Shown here: positions 1 through 5,428 of the stretch, piece after piece
Layout of the letters: every line of letters starts with the position of its first letter
How positions within the stretch are numbered: position 1 is the stretch's first letter
DNA from: G039029935 sp039029935
GTDB lineage: Bacteria; Chloroflexota; Anaerolineae; Caldilineales; Caldilineaceae
Direction: 5' to 3'
NCBI GenBank assembly: GCA_039029935.1
Contig: JBCCFC010000736.1
Location: 1 to 6,911, forward strand
DNA length: 6,911 nucleotides
The notes under the pieces: model-generated
Database searches by the model: none
The model's input: the letters and a program-made list of their open reading frames with translations, nothing else
Told to the model about the DNA's origin: nothing
Translations under genes and position numbers: made by a program

Positions 1-384
1 CGGCTGCCATGATGCCCCCGTAAAGAAGGGTAGGAAGGGAGTAGAGGAAGAATGCTGAGAACAATTGTTTCTTTATTCAGCATCCACACAACAAAGTGAT
101 GAATAGTAGCAATTTCTACACGCCGATATTTCTATCTGCCTACGGATTCTCTACTACTTCTCTATTCTTGTATATGAAATAAAAAAAATTTGTGGTTATG
201 AATTACTTCTGTCGAATGTTACAATAGCATTGCAATGATGCTCGGTTCACAAACCAAGCCTAGTCTAATACTATCAATTGCATTTCAAAGATGCATAAAA
301 CCGTAGGCCGTTCTTGTAGGGCGGTTAGTACGCTCACTGCCCTACAAAAACGGTCTACGATTTGTGCATTTTGATCAGGTAATT
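1..384. other. Gene-free upstream region with several small palindromes
   Basis: No reading frame here looks like a real protein; the longest frames are short or lack a ribosome site. It is strongly AT-rich in the middle (about 100-285). Visible structure: ATGCTGA at 52-58 pairs with TCAGCAT at 77-83 and encloses the perfect 10-bp palindrome AACAATTGTT (60-69). A second perfect palindrome, CATTGCAATG, lies at 228-237 inside an AGCAT/ATGCT pair. Position 285 onward is the large palindrome listed separately. The first hairpin is not followed by a T-run, so I do not call it a terminator. The first bases could hold the end or start of a neighbouring gene cut by the window edge, but nothing proves it. 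Confidence 0.5.
285..374. repeat. 90-bp imperfect palindrome, REP/MITE-like
   Basis: The inner arms 302-325 and 336-359 pair over 24 positions with one mismatch (313/348) and two G-T wobbles, around a 10-nt loop. The core words are TGTAGGGC (316-322 region) and GCCCTACA (339-346). Outer arms continue the symmetry with one-base bulges: TCAAAGATGCATAAAAC on the left against a right arm that reads, in reverse complement, TCAAAATGCACAAAT. The 5-bp word AATTG occurs as a direct repeat at 276-280 and 381-385, equidistant from the centre, which could be a target-site duplication or chance. The palindrome ends about 10 bp before the -10 box of the rraA-like gene, so it lies upstream of that transcript rather than inside it. 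It could be a mobile palindromic element, or a terminator isolating upstream transcription. Confidence 0.6.
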
Positions 385-392
385 GGTATAAT
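384..392 (+). promoter_or_regulatory. Extended -10 promoter for the rraA-like gene
   Basis: TGG directly precedes a perfect TATAAT (387-392), making an extended -10 element. The best -35 match is weak: TTGTGC at 362-367 with a long 19-nt spacer, lying within the right arm of the palindrome at 285-374. Transcription would start near 399, leaving a short leader of about 25 nt. That leader contains AAGAGGAG (406-413), ending 11 nt before the ATG at 425. Confidence 0.6.
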
Positions 393-424
393 ACTTAGCA
401 TATAAAAGAGGAGTAGATTGATTC

Positions 425-1162
425 ATGACCACACAAGCAACAAGATCATTTGAACCAGTGGATGTTCCACAGGAGATCCTAGACCGCCTGAAAAAGCTGC
501 CAGTTGCTACGATTTGGAACCATGTCTGGCGCGATGCAAAGGTAGACCTGCCATTTATGGAGAACATCATGCCTATGACCCCGGGGCGACGGTTGGCGGC
601 ACGTGCGCGTACATTGCGCTTTCTGCCAGATCGTCCAGATTTGACAGCAGAGGTCGAAATTGGTGCGGAATCACCAGAGTATAAGGCGATGGCGCGCTGT
701 GGCCCTGGCGATGTGTTGGTGGCTGATATCATGGGTGAACCGCGTGCCTGTGTCTTTGGCGATGTCAAGGCTCTGCAACTCAAGATAAACAATGCTGACG
801 GGATTGTGACCGATGGTGCAATTCGTGATTTGGATGTCATGGAAGAAGAAAACTATGACCTGATTATCTACGCAAAAGCACGTACACCCTATGGCTCAAA
901 GCCTTGGGCCACGCCTGCCGAGGAGAACTGTGATATCCAGTGTGGTGGTGTGTTGGTGCGTCCGGGGGATGTGCTGGTTGGTGATGATGACGGTGTGGTC
1001 GTGGTGCCATCATGGTTTGCTGCTGAGTGTGCCGATATTGTGGAAGAGCATGAAGACGTTGAAGCGTATATCAAAGAAAAAATTATGGCAGAGGGCGTGG
1101 TGCCAGGTACGTACTACCCCCCAACACCGGAGATGTGGGCAGAGTATCGGGCACAGAAGTAG
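425..1162 (+). CDS. RraA / HMG-CHA aldolase-like family protein
   Basis: A 245-aa protein of the RraA-like superfamily. True members include RNase E regulator RraA and the metal-dependent 4-hydroxy-4-methyl-2-oxoglutarate / 4-carboxy-4-hydroxy-2-oxoadipate aldolases. Visible family motifs: GPGDVLVADIMG (93-104), the segment ending DGIVTDGAIRDLD (125-137) with the Arg-Asp pair R134-D135 that binds substrate and divalent metal in the aldolases, and the C-terminal strand block RPGDVLVGDDDGVVVVP (179-195). The intact metal site argues for a lyase rather than a pure RNase E inhibitor. The start is supported by AAGAGGAG 11 nt upstream and by the promoter at 384-392. It is transcribed alone, towards the sugar-acid dehydratase at 1378-2538. 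A role cleaving a 2-keto acid made by that dehydratase is inference. The substrate is not readable from sequence. Confidence 0.87.
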   Translation: MTTQATRSFEPVDVPQEILDRLKKLPVATIWNHVWRDAKVDLPFMENIMPMTPGRRLAARARTLRFLPDRPDLTAEVEIGAESPEYKAMARCGPGDVLVADIMGEPRACVFGDVKALQLKINNADGIVTDGAIRDLDVMEEENYDLIIYAKARTPYGSKPWATPAEENCDIQCGGVLVRPGDVLVGDDDGVVVVPSWFAAECADIVEEHEDVEAYIKEKIMAEGVVPGTYYPPTPEMWAEYRAQK

Positions 1163-1170
1163 GACTGTGG

Positions 1171-1279
1171 TTGGTGTATCGGTATTCGGTAGGTCGGTAT
1201 TCGGTAGGTCGGTATTCGGTAGGTCGGTTACTGAATACTGACACACTGAATACTGACACACTGAATACCGATACACCGA
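1171..1279 (+). repeat. Long hairpin made of two arrays of 15-bp tandem repeats
   Basis: The left arm has three copies of TCGGTATTCGGTAGG (1179-1193, 1194-1208, 1209-1223) plus a partial fourth. The right arm has CTGAATACTGACACA twice (1231-1245, 1246-1260) and a variant, CTGAATACCGATACA (1261-1275). The arms pair around a centre at 1225 with a 5-nt loop (1223-1227), giving a stem of about 50 bp. The outermost 15 pairs (1173-1187 with 1263-1277) are perfect. Inner units contain G-T pairs that are wobble pairs in plus-strand RNA but A-C mismatches on the minus strand, so the folded RNA is favoured in the rraA-sense transcript. It starts about 10 bp after the rraA-like stop codon, and TTTTT follows at 1291-1295. 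A role as 3'-end structure or terminator is likely but unproven. Confidence 0.8.
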
Positions 1280-1350
1280 ACATTGAGCTATTTTTCGTAT
1301 TTAGTTCTATTCCGACGCACTTTTCCGATGTGATAGCGCACGAACGCACC

Positions 1351-1373
1351 AAAACGCACATGTCATTATGTGC
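1351..1373 (-). terminator. Candidate weak terminator of the minus-strand operon
   Basis: On the minus strand GCACAT (1373-1368) and ATGTGC (1361-1356) form a 6-bp stem with a 6-nt loop, starting 4 nt after the TAG of the dehydratase gene. It is followed by G and four T (1355-1351). Flanking A and T bases could lengthen the stem with one bulge. The stem is short and has moderate GC, so termination may be leaky. The large hairpin at 1171-1279 lies next in line. Confidence 0.45.
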
Positions 1374-1377
1374 TTTG

Positions 1378-2538
1378 CTATGAATCGGCTACACCGCCAT
1401 CGGCATGAACTGCGCCATAGTGATTGAGGGTTCGTGCGCCTACCTGCGAAAAATCGGGTTGGCGACGCAGACATTCGGCCTCATCCACTTCAACACCAAT
1501 GCCGGGTTTGGCTGGTGGATAGATATGTCCATCAACCACCGGTAACGGCTCTTTGACAAAGGCCATCGCTTCTGGCGCGACATCCGGATCAATCATCTCT
1601 TGAATGACAAAGTTGGGCATGGCTAAGTCCACTTGGATGCAGGCGGCTGTTGAAACGGGTCCATATGGGTTGTGTGGGGCAATGCCTGCATAGTAGACTT
1701 CGGCCATGGCCGCGATTTTGCGGACCTCGCTGATGCCACCTGCATGACAGGTGTCGGGCTGGAGCAAGCTGGCTGCTTGGTTTTCCAGAATCTCACGGAA
1801 CCCCCAGCGTGTGAAAAGTCGTTCGCCTGTTGCGATGGGTGTGGTGAGTGCCTGTGCTATCGGAGCCATCGCCGCTGGATTTTCGGCCTGTGATGGCTCC
1901 TCTAAAAAGAACGGTGTATAGGGTTCAAATGCTCTGCCATATTGAATCGCCATCTGCGGCGTCAACCGGCCATGCATGTCCAGTAGAATATCTACATCGT
2001 CACCAACCGCCTCGCGCACAGCCCCTAGCTTGGCTGCTGCTTCTTTCACAACACGAGGCCCATCAATGATATTGGTAATTGGCACGGGAACCGTTTTGAT
2101 GGCTGTCCATCCCTTTGCTACTTTGGACAGCGCACTTTCAACCGCAGCGTCGGGTGTATCCCCGCCAAAGTGCGTATACATGCGCACCTTATCACGCACA
2201 GGGCCACCCAGTAGCTCATAAACAGGACGCCCCAATTCCTTGCCTTTGATATCCCAGAGGGCTTGATCGATGCCAGAAATCGCTGACAGTCCAATGACCC
2301 CCATGCGCCAGAAACCACTACGATAGAGGACCTGCCAACAGCGCTCGACCTGTCGTGGGTCCATGCCGACAATCATGCCTGCCATGTCCTGAATACATCC
2401 TGCAACCGCACGTGGCTTGCCCTCAACCGATGCCTCGCCCCAACCAATTAGCCCTGGGACATCGGTCTCCACTTTAACAAAGACAAAGATACGATGCCCG
2501 CCATCGGCAAAGATGGGTGTGATTGCTGTGATTTTCAT
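1378..2538 (-). CDS. Enolase-superfamily sugar-acid dehydratase, D-galactonate dehydratase-like
   Basis: A 386-aa member of the mandelate racemase/muconate lactonizing enzyme group. It has an N-terminal capping domain (about 1-120, including SAISGIDQALWDIKGK near 85-100) and a C-terminal TIM-barrel-type domain. Active-site candidates are D187 and H189 in LLDMHGR, E213 in FLEEP, E239 in ATGERLFTRW, D262 in LQPDTCHAGG and H289 in IAPHNPYGP. From memory, E. coli DgoD uses D183, H185, E209, E235, D258 and H285; all six fit with a constant offset of four, so this is a complete dehydratase site with the DxH acid/base. The expected reaction is dehydration of an aldonate to a 2-keto-3-deoxy acid. Galactonate is the best guess, but related members act on mannonate, altronate or other acids. 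AAGGAG lies 8 nt before the ATG. It is the last gene of the operon, 25 bp after its neighbour. Confidence 0.88.
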   Translation of the reverse strand: MKITAITPIFADGGHRIFVFVKVETDVPGLIGWGEASVEGKPRAVAGCIQDMAGMIVGMDPRQVERCWQVLYRSGFWRMGVIGLSAISGIDQALWDIKGKELGRPVYELLGGPVRDKVRMYTHFGGDTPDAAVESALSKVAKGWTAIKTVPVPITNIIDGPRVVKEAAAKLGAVREAVGDDVDILLDMHGRLTPQMAIQYGRAFEPYTPFFLEEPSQAENPAAMAPIAQALTTPIATGERLFTRWGFREILENQAASLLQPDTCHAGGISEVRKIAAMAEVYYAGIAPHNPYGPVSTAACIQVDLAMPNFVIQEMIDPDVAPEAMAFVKEPLPVVDGHIYPPAKPGIGVEVDEAECLRRQPDFSQVGARTLNHYGAVHADGGVADS

Positions 2539-2563
2539 GATGTTTTCTCCTTATTTTAAATAA

Positions 2564-3049
2564 CTAAAATCCCCGTACTGCGCAATCAACCGCAATCTCA
2601 TGCGCCCGTCGTCCCTTACTAAAGTTCGCTGCATCCTCTGGTGACAGCCCTTCCATCAATACCTGATAGACGCCTAGCCGCTTAATCCGCTTTTTGAGGA
2701 TGGCACGGTTTTTGTTTTCTTCGGCCACCATACCCGCATAAATGGTCGTCAAAATAATATCAACATTGGTGATGTTCTGTGCATATTCGCTGGCAATCGT
2801 GGTAATCAAAGAAAGTACATCAGGGTCCAGCCAAGCCGTTGTACTCTCATAAATCTGCACAAAATCGGCGTAGAGACGTTCCTTCCCATAGCGTTCGCCA
2901 AGCCGCTGTAAATGCGCAAAGTACTGCACATCCTTGGGGGCAACACGTGTGCCATCAGGCCGCACAAAATAGATACACCATGCGTCAAACGTGCCTTGGT
3001 CAAATTCGAGACGTGTGTTGTTGTTGAAGACTTTGATGAGCGTTGGCAT
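2564..3049 (-). CDS. Conserved-looking protein of unknown function, 161 aa
   Basis: I do not recognise a characterised family. From memory it resembles an uncharacterised family (possibly the one called DUF7004), which I cannot verify. It is soluble, with no signal peptide or membrane span. The N-terminal part (1-35) looks like beta-strands: LIKVFNNNTRLEFDQGTF, then DAWCIYFVRPDGTR. The rest looks helical, with YFAHLQRLGERYG (43-55), LYADFVQIYE, and a charged segment, YAGMVAEENKNRAILKKRIK, near 104-123, followed by RLGVYQVL. It ends in CAVRGF. The ATG is 2 bp after the TAG of the DinB-like gene and has no clear Shine-Dalgarno site, so translation is probably coupled to that gene. Nothing links it to a reaction; the tight operon suggests co-expression with the permease and DinB-like protein. 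Confidence 0.8.
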   Translation of the reverse strand: MPTLIKVFNNNTRLEFDQGTFDAWCIYFVRPDGTRVAPKDVQYFAHLQRLGERYGKERLYADFVQIYESTTAWLDPDVLSLITTIASEYAQNITNVDIILTTIYAGMVAEENKNRAILKKRIKRLGVYQVLMEGLSPEDAANFSKGRRAHEIAVDCAVRGF

Positions 3050-3051
3050 CG

Positions 3052-3606
3052 CTATTTGTCAGCCAAATTCATTTCAGCCAAATTCATTTCATCAATCATG
3101 CCATCACGATGGTCGTTGATGTGCGTATAACTCATTGACGCAATAATTTGCCACAGCGGTTTCTCCTTTTTCCAGGGCAATCGCTTGACAACAACTTCAG
3201 ACGCTGTCAATTCATGTTCGCTCAACGTTTCCACAACCGTGTAAAGCTGTTGGCGAACCTCACGTTGCATCCCCAAAATTTCACCATAGCTGCGATGGCT
3301 AATCTGCTCCACGGTCCATTCATTTAACGCGTCATCTTTCAGGTCGCCGCCAGGGACAAACTCCCCCCACATTTCCTGGGGCGTTGCGTCGATTGGTTCG
3401 GCTGTTTGCGACCCTATACGTGTATGCGCCCGTACCGCCGCCGTCATAAATCGTTCCCAGACAGATACATGGGCGATCACATCCTTGACCGACCACTTGC
3501 CACACGCACCGGGTATCTCTCTGCGCGAGGCATCAATCGATGCCAAGAATGCTTCCCACTGTGTCTGCTCATCACGTAGTTGTTGCAAGAATTCGACTTT
3601 GTTCAT
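3052..3606 (-). CDS. ClbS/DfsB-like DinB-fold four-helix-bundle protein
   Basis: A 184-aa protein of the DinB/YfiT-like superfamily, most like the ClbS/DfsB branch. Visible marks: an N-terminal helix beginning MNKVEFLQQLRDEQ, then CGKWSVKDVIAHVSVWE (35-51) with H46, and near the C-terminus SYTHINDHRDGMI (159-171) with H162 and H166 in an HxxxH pair. H46, H162 and H166 correspond to the metal-binding histidine triad of the fold. Known superfamily members include thiol transferases, maleylpyruvate isomerase and ClbS, a colibactin-resistance cyclopropane hydrolase; most have no known role, and function cannot be set from sequence. AAAAGGAG sits a few bases before the ATG. The gene begins 17 bp after the permease stop. 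Its last codons hold a 15-bp tandem duplication giving EMNLA twice. Confidence 0.82.
   Translation of the reverse strand: MNKVEFLQQLRDEQTQWEAFLASIDASRREIPGACGKWSVKDVIAHVSVWERFMTAAVRAHTRIGSQTAEPIDATPQEMWGEFVPGGDLKDDALNEWTVEQISHRSYGEILGMQREVRQQLYTVVETLSEHELTASEVVVKRLPWKKEKPLWQIIASMSYTHINDHRDGMIDEMNLAEMNLADK
3059..3088 (-). repeat. 15-bp direct repeat at the 3' end of the DinB-like gene
   Basis: TCAGCCAAATTCATT occurs twice back to back (3059-3073 and 3074-3088, plus-strand reading), with a partial third start at 3089. In the encoded protein it gives EMNLA-EMNLA just before the C-terminal DK. The copies are identical, so the duplication is recent or maintained. It stays in frame and adds five residues after the last predicted helix. 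It overlaps the region from which translation of the next gene (start 3049) begins. Confidence 0.85.
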
Positions 3607-3623
3607 GGTTTCTCCTTTTATGA

Positions 3624-4520
3624 TTATGGCGCTGAAGTTCTAAACATTACCAAAAATACACCCAACAACACAATCATCCCGCCCATGAGTTGTTGTGGTT
3701 GTGGGAATGTTGTGAATAGAAAGAATGCCCAAACCAACGAAAACACAGGGCTAACTGTGAGAATAATGGTGTGGATACTGATTTGGAGACGACGCAGCGA
3801 TGTATAATAGAGGGTTCGGCTGATGACGACATCGACAGTTGCGACCAACAAAAAGAGCCAGAATACGGATAATGATGGCAAACTCAATTTTTGGTTGGCG
3901 GCTGCAATTAAAAATAAAACAGTCGTTGTTGAGAAAAGGCGATAAAAGAAAAAGTTGACAAACTCAATATCGTCGCCATACCGTTTGGTCAGCACAGCGT
4001 GTAGGGCATACATCAGGGTTGATCCCAACACCATTAGCGCACCGACCATTGCGTAGTCACCTGGTTGGAATGTAACAAGAAATGCCCCCAATATGGCAAG
4101 CCCCGCACCGACAGTCTGTCTTCTGCTTAAACGGTCGCCTAGCCAAACAATACCGATGATGATGTTGAATAGAATGGATGCTCTTGACAACATGGCAGCC
4201 GTGCCCGCGTCAATAAAGGCAACAGCATTGTAGTTGATCACGGTACTCACGGCGACCAACGTGCCAATGCTGAGAAAGAACCAGAAGTGACGACGGAATA
4301 CATCCAGCCGCAGACTTCCCTGCCACCATCCCCACAAGCCCACTTGTGTTGTGCCAATCACAAGAATAAATAGCGATGATTGTATCGGGTCGGCATAGGA
4401 AAGCAGCATTCTGGCCCAGATAAAGTGCATACTGTCGATAACAAGCATGACACTACATAGGGCCAGTAGGGGAACGCCAGCGGTTGTGTTTGTTGTGGGG
4501 ACTGATTCTTGTGATGACAT
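3624..4520 (-). CDS. EamA/DMT-family transporter
   Basis: A 298-aa inner-membrane protein with about ten hydrophobic segments in two repeated EamA halves, the usual length and layout of drug/metabolite transporters. The first half ends in the typical IVWLGDRLSRRQTVGAGLAI (124-143). The second half ends VWAFFLFTTFPQPQQLMGG (263-281), followed by a last membrane span. Relatives export or import amino acids, purines, sugars or other metabolites; the substrate is unknown here. I chose ATG at 4520, preceded by AAAGGA (4538-4533) at 12 nt. The frame stays open upstream to a GTG at 4577, but that start has no ribosome site. It is the first gene of the probable four-gene operon, so it may move a sugar acid or a product of the downstream dehydratase, or a compound handled by the DinB-like protein. 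That is inference from position only. Confidence 0.88.
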   Translation of the reverse strand: MSSQESVPTTNTTAGVPLLALCSVMLVIDSMHFIWARMLLSYADPIQSSLFILVIGTTQVGLWGWWQGSLRLDVFRRHFWFFLSIGTLVAVSTVINYNAVAFIDAGTAAMLSRASILFNIIIGIVWLGDRLSRRQTVGAGLAILGAFLVTFQPGDYAMVGALMVLGSTLMYALHAVLTKRYGDDIEFVNFFFYRLFSTTTVLFLIAAANQKLSLPSLSVFWLFLLVATVDVVISRTLYYTSLRRLQISIHTIILTVSPVFSLVWAFFLFTTFPQPQQLMGGMIVLLGVFLVMFRTSAP

Positions 4521-4616
4521 ATCTATGCCAATTCCTTTCGCGCTGGTTGGATATGGATTGAGTGTGCCTGTCTTCACAACAAAATCAAGCCATTCTTGTT
4601 TTATGGATAGGTGGTT

Positions 4617-4645
4617 ATTCTATCAAAACATGAGTGGCTTGACAA
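4617..4645 (-). promoter_or_regulatory. Sigma70-type promoter of the permease operon
   Basis: On the minus strand TTGTCA (4645-4640) is followed by a 17-nt spacer and TAGAAT (4622-4617). Each hexamer differs from consensus at one position. Transcription would begin near 4610, giving a leader of about 90 nt before the ATG at 4520. I see no strong terminator or promoter between the following genes, so it likely drives all four. Confidence 0.65.
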
Positions 4646-4666
4646 TGTGTTGGGTTATGATATTTG

Positions 4667-4698
4667 CTGTGATCCTGACTGTGATCCTGACTGTAATC
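4667..4698. repeat. Short 12-bp tandem repeat
   Basis: CTGTGATCCTGA occurs at 4667-4678 and 4679-4690, followed by a degenerate partial third copy, CTGTAATC (4691-4698). It lies in the 249-bp spacer between the permease start and the 127-aa gene, just upstream of the permease promoter. It could be simple slippage or tandem operator-like sites; nothing decides between these. Confidence 0.7.
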
Positions 4699-4769
4699 GT
4701 AGCTGGGATTCGATTGTTGTGCTGTGTGTATTCAATTAGACTTGAAAAGTCTGTTATGGATGAGGATGA

Positions 4770-5153
4770 TTAGTGTACCATATCAAAGCGCACCGAGGCG
4801 ACAGCATAATGCTGAAAGTAGGCCTGCCAGCCAATGCTATTCTCTGGCGGTGCATCGACACCAATCATCAAACGGTATGCCCCTCTGGGCAATGATACAT
4901 AGTGGCTTAGATAACGACCTGTGTTGATCGTTGGTGATGACAGATATTTGATGATGTTATACCTGCCTGTGGAAAGTCGCTGAAATTCATTTTCTGGCAT
5001 TGTCTGCACATAGACGCCCACGCCATCTTGGACCATGACTGATAGCCAAACTGTGGACGATTCTTGCAATCGTAAAGGCCAGTGACAAAAATATCCCTCC
5101 TTAATTTTGACGATTTCTTTAATCCGATTGCCAGATGTAGACCACATTCCCAT
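4770..5153 (-). CDS. Hypothetical protein, 127 aa, probable beta-sandwich
   Basis: I do not recognise a family. The protein alternates polar and aromatic/hydrophobic residues as a beta-rich fold does: STVWLSVMVQDGVGVYVQ (33-50), then SLPRGAYRLMIGVD (87-100), and ASVRFDMVH at the end. The phrase SLPRGAYRLMIGV resembles the strand-turn-strand edge seen in Ig-like or carbohydrate-binding sandwiches. There is no signal peptide or membrane span, so it looks cytoplasmic. The start is well supported: AAAGGGGG (5167-5160) lies 6 nt before the ATG. It stands alone, 249 bp before the permease and 275 bp after the oxidoreductase, with a strong hairpin in its leader. A 6-bp stem (AGACTT/AAGTCT, 4738-4752) after its stop is too weak to call a terminator. 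That it is a real gene is inferred from the ribosome site, composition and fold-like pattern. Confidence 0.68.
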   Translation of the reverse strand: MGMWSTSGNRIKEIVKIKEGYFCHWPLRLQESSTVWLSVMVQDGVGVYVQTMPENEFQRLSTGRYNIIKYLSSPTINTGRYLSHYVSLPRGAYRLMIGVDAPPENSIGWQAYFQHYAVASVRFDMVH

Positions 5154-5180
5154 TGTTTGCCCCCTTTGTGGATTCGCAAC

Positions 5181-5222
5181 ATGAATGCAATCTACGCACT
5201 AATTGACGTAGACTGCATCCAC
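5181..5222 (-). promoter_or_regulatory. 16-bp leader hairpin upstream of the 127-aa gene
   Basis: In minus-strand RNA, bases 5222-5207 pair with 5196-5181 over 16 consecutive positions, 13 Watson-Crick and 3 G-U, around a 10-nt loop. The core is CAGTCTACG with CGTAGATTG. On the plus strand the three wobble positions become A-C mismatches, so the fold belongs to the minus transcript. The stem ends about 27 nt before the ATG and 13 nt before the ribosome site. No T-run follows, so it is not an ordinary terminator. It may stabilise the leader, bind a regulator, or mark the end of the oxidoreductase transcript. Confidence 0.55.
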
Positions 5223-5428
5223 CAAATGTAGCTTCATTGGCTTCCTAAAACCCATCATATTGTTCTACGTCAAATACGGTAGAAACACGGCTTTGGTTCC
5301 GAAAATTATGGGCAAAAACGCGTCTTGACAGTTTATTGTAAGGTTTTAATTACAGACTACGCCAGACCGTTCATCTTTTATAAACACAAAAAATGAGATA
5401 AGGCTTATTTGATCATTTGGCTAATTTA

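Noticed and set aside
52..99. 15-codon frame after a purine-rich AGAGGAAGA
   Set aside because: Too short and unsupported. It coincides with the palindrome at 52-83, and the purine run (25-50) is a general composition feature there.
355..840. 161-codon open frame on the minus strand
   Set aside because: It lies opposite the clearly real RraA-like gene, has a low-complexity Ser/Arg/Thr-rich translation and no ribosome site; it is a shadow frame.
1179..1275. CRISPR-like array
   Set aside because: The units are contiguous 15-mers with no spacers and no cas genes nearby; it is a tandem-repeat hairpin.
1083..1383. Open frames on both strands through the 15-bp repeats, with repeated YSVGR or FSVSV peptides
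   Set aside because: A 15-bp unit keeps any frame open, so the peptide repeats follow automatically from the DNA repeat. There is no ribosome site and they overlap the ends of real genes.
4521..4577. Longer start (GTG) for the permease adding 19 residues
   Set aside because: No ribosome site precedes the GTG, and the added residues are not membrane-like; ATG 4520 has AAAGGA upstream.
5325..5353. Plus-strand promoter with perfect TTGACA
   Set aside because: The -10 candidates (TAATTA at 16 nt, AATTAC at 17 nt) are poor and no plus-strand gene follows; it probably arises by chance in AT-rich DNA, although an antisense RNA cannot be excluded.
5401..5428. Terminator after the oxidoreductase gene
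   Set aside because: Only a 5-bp GATAA/TTATC pairing with a loop over 20 nt precedes the T-run on the minus strand; too weak to call.
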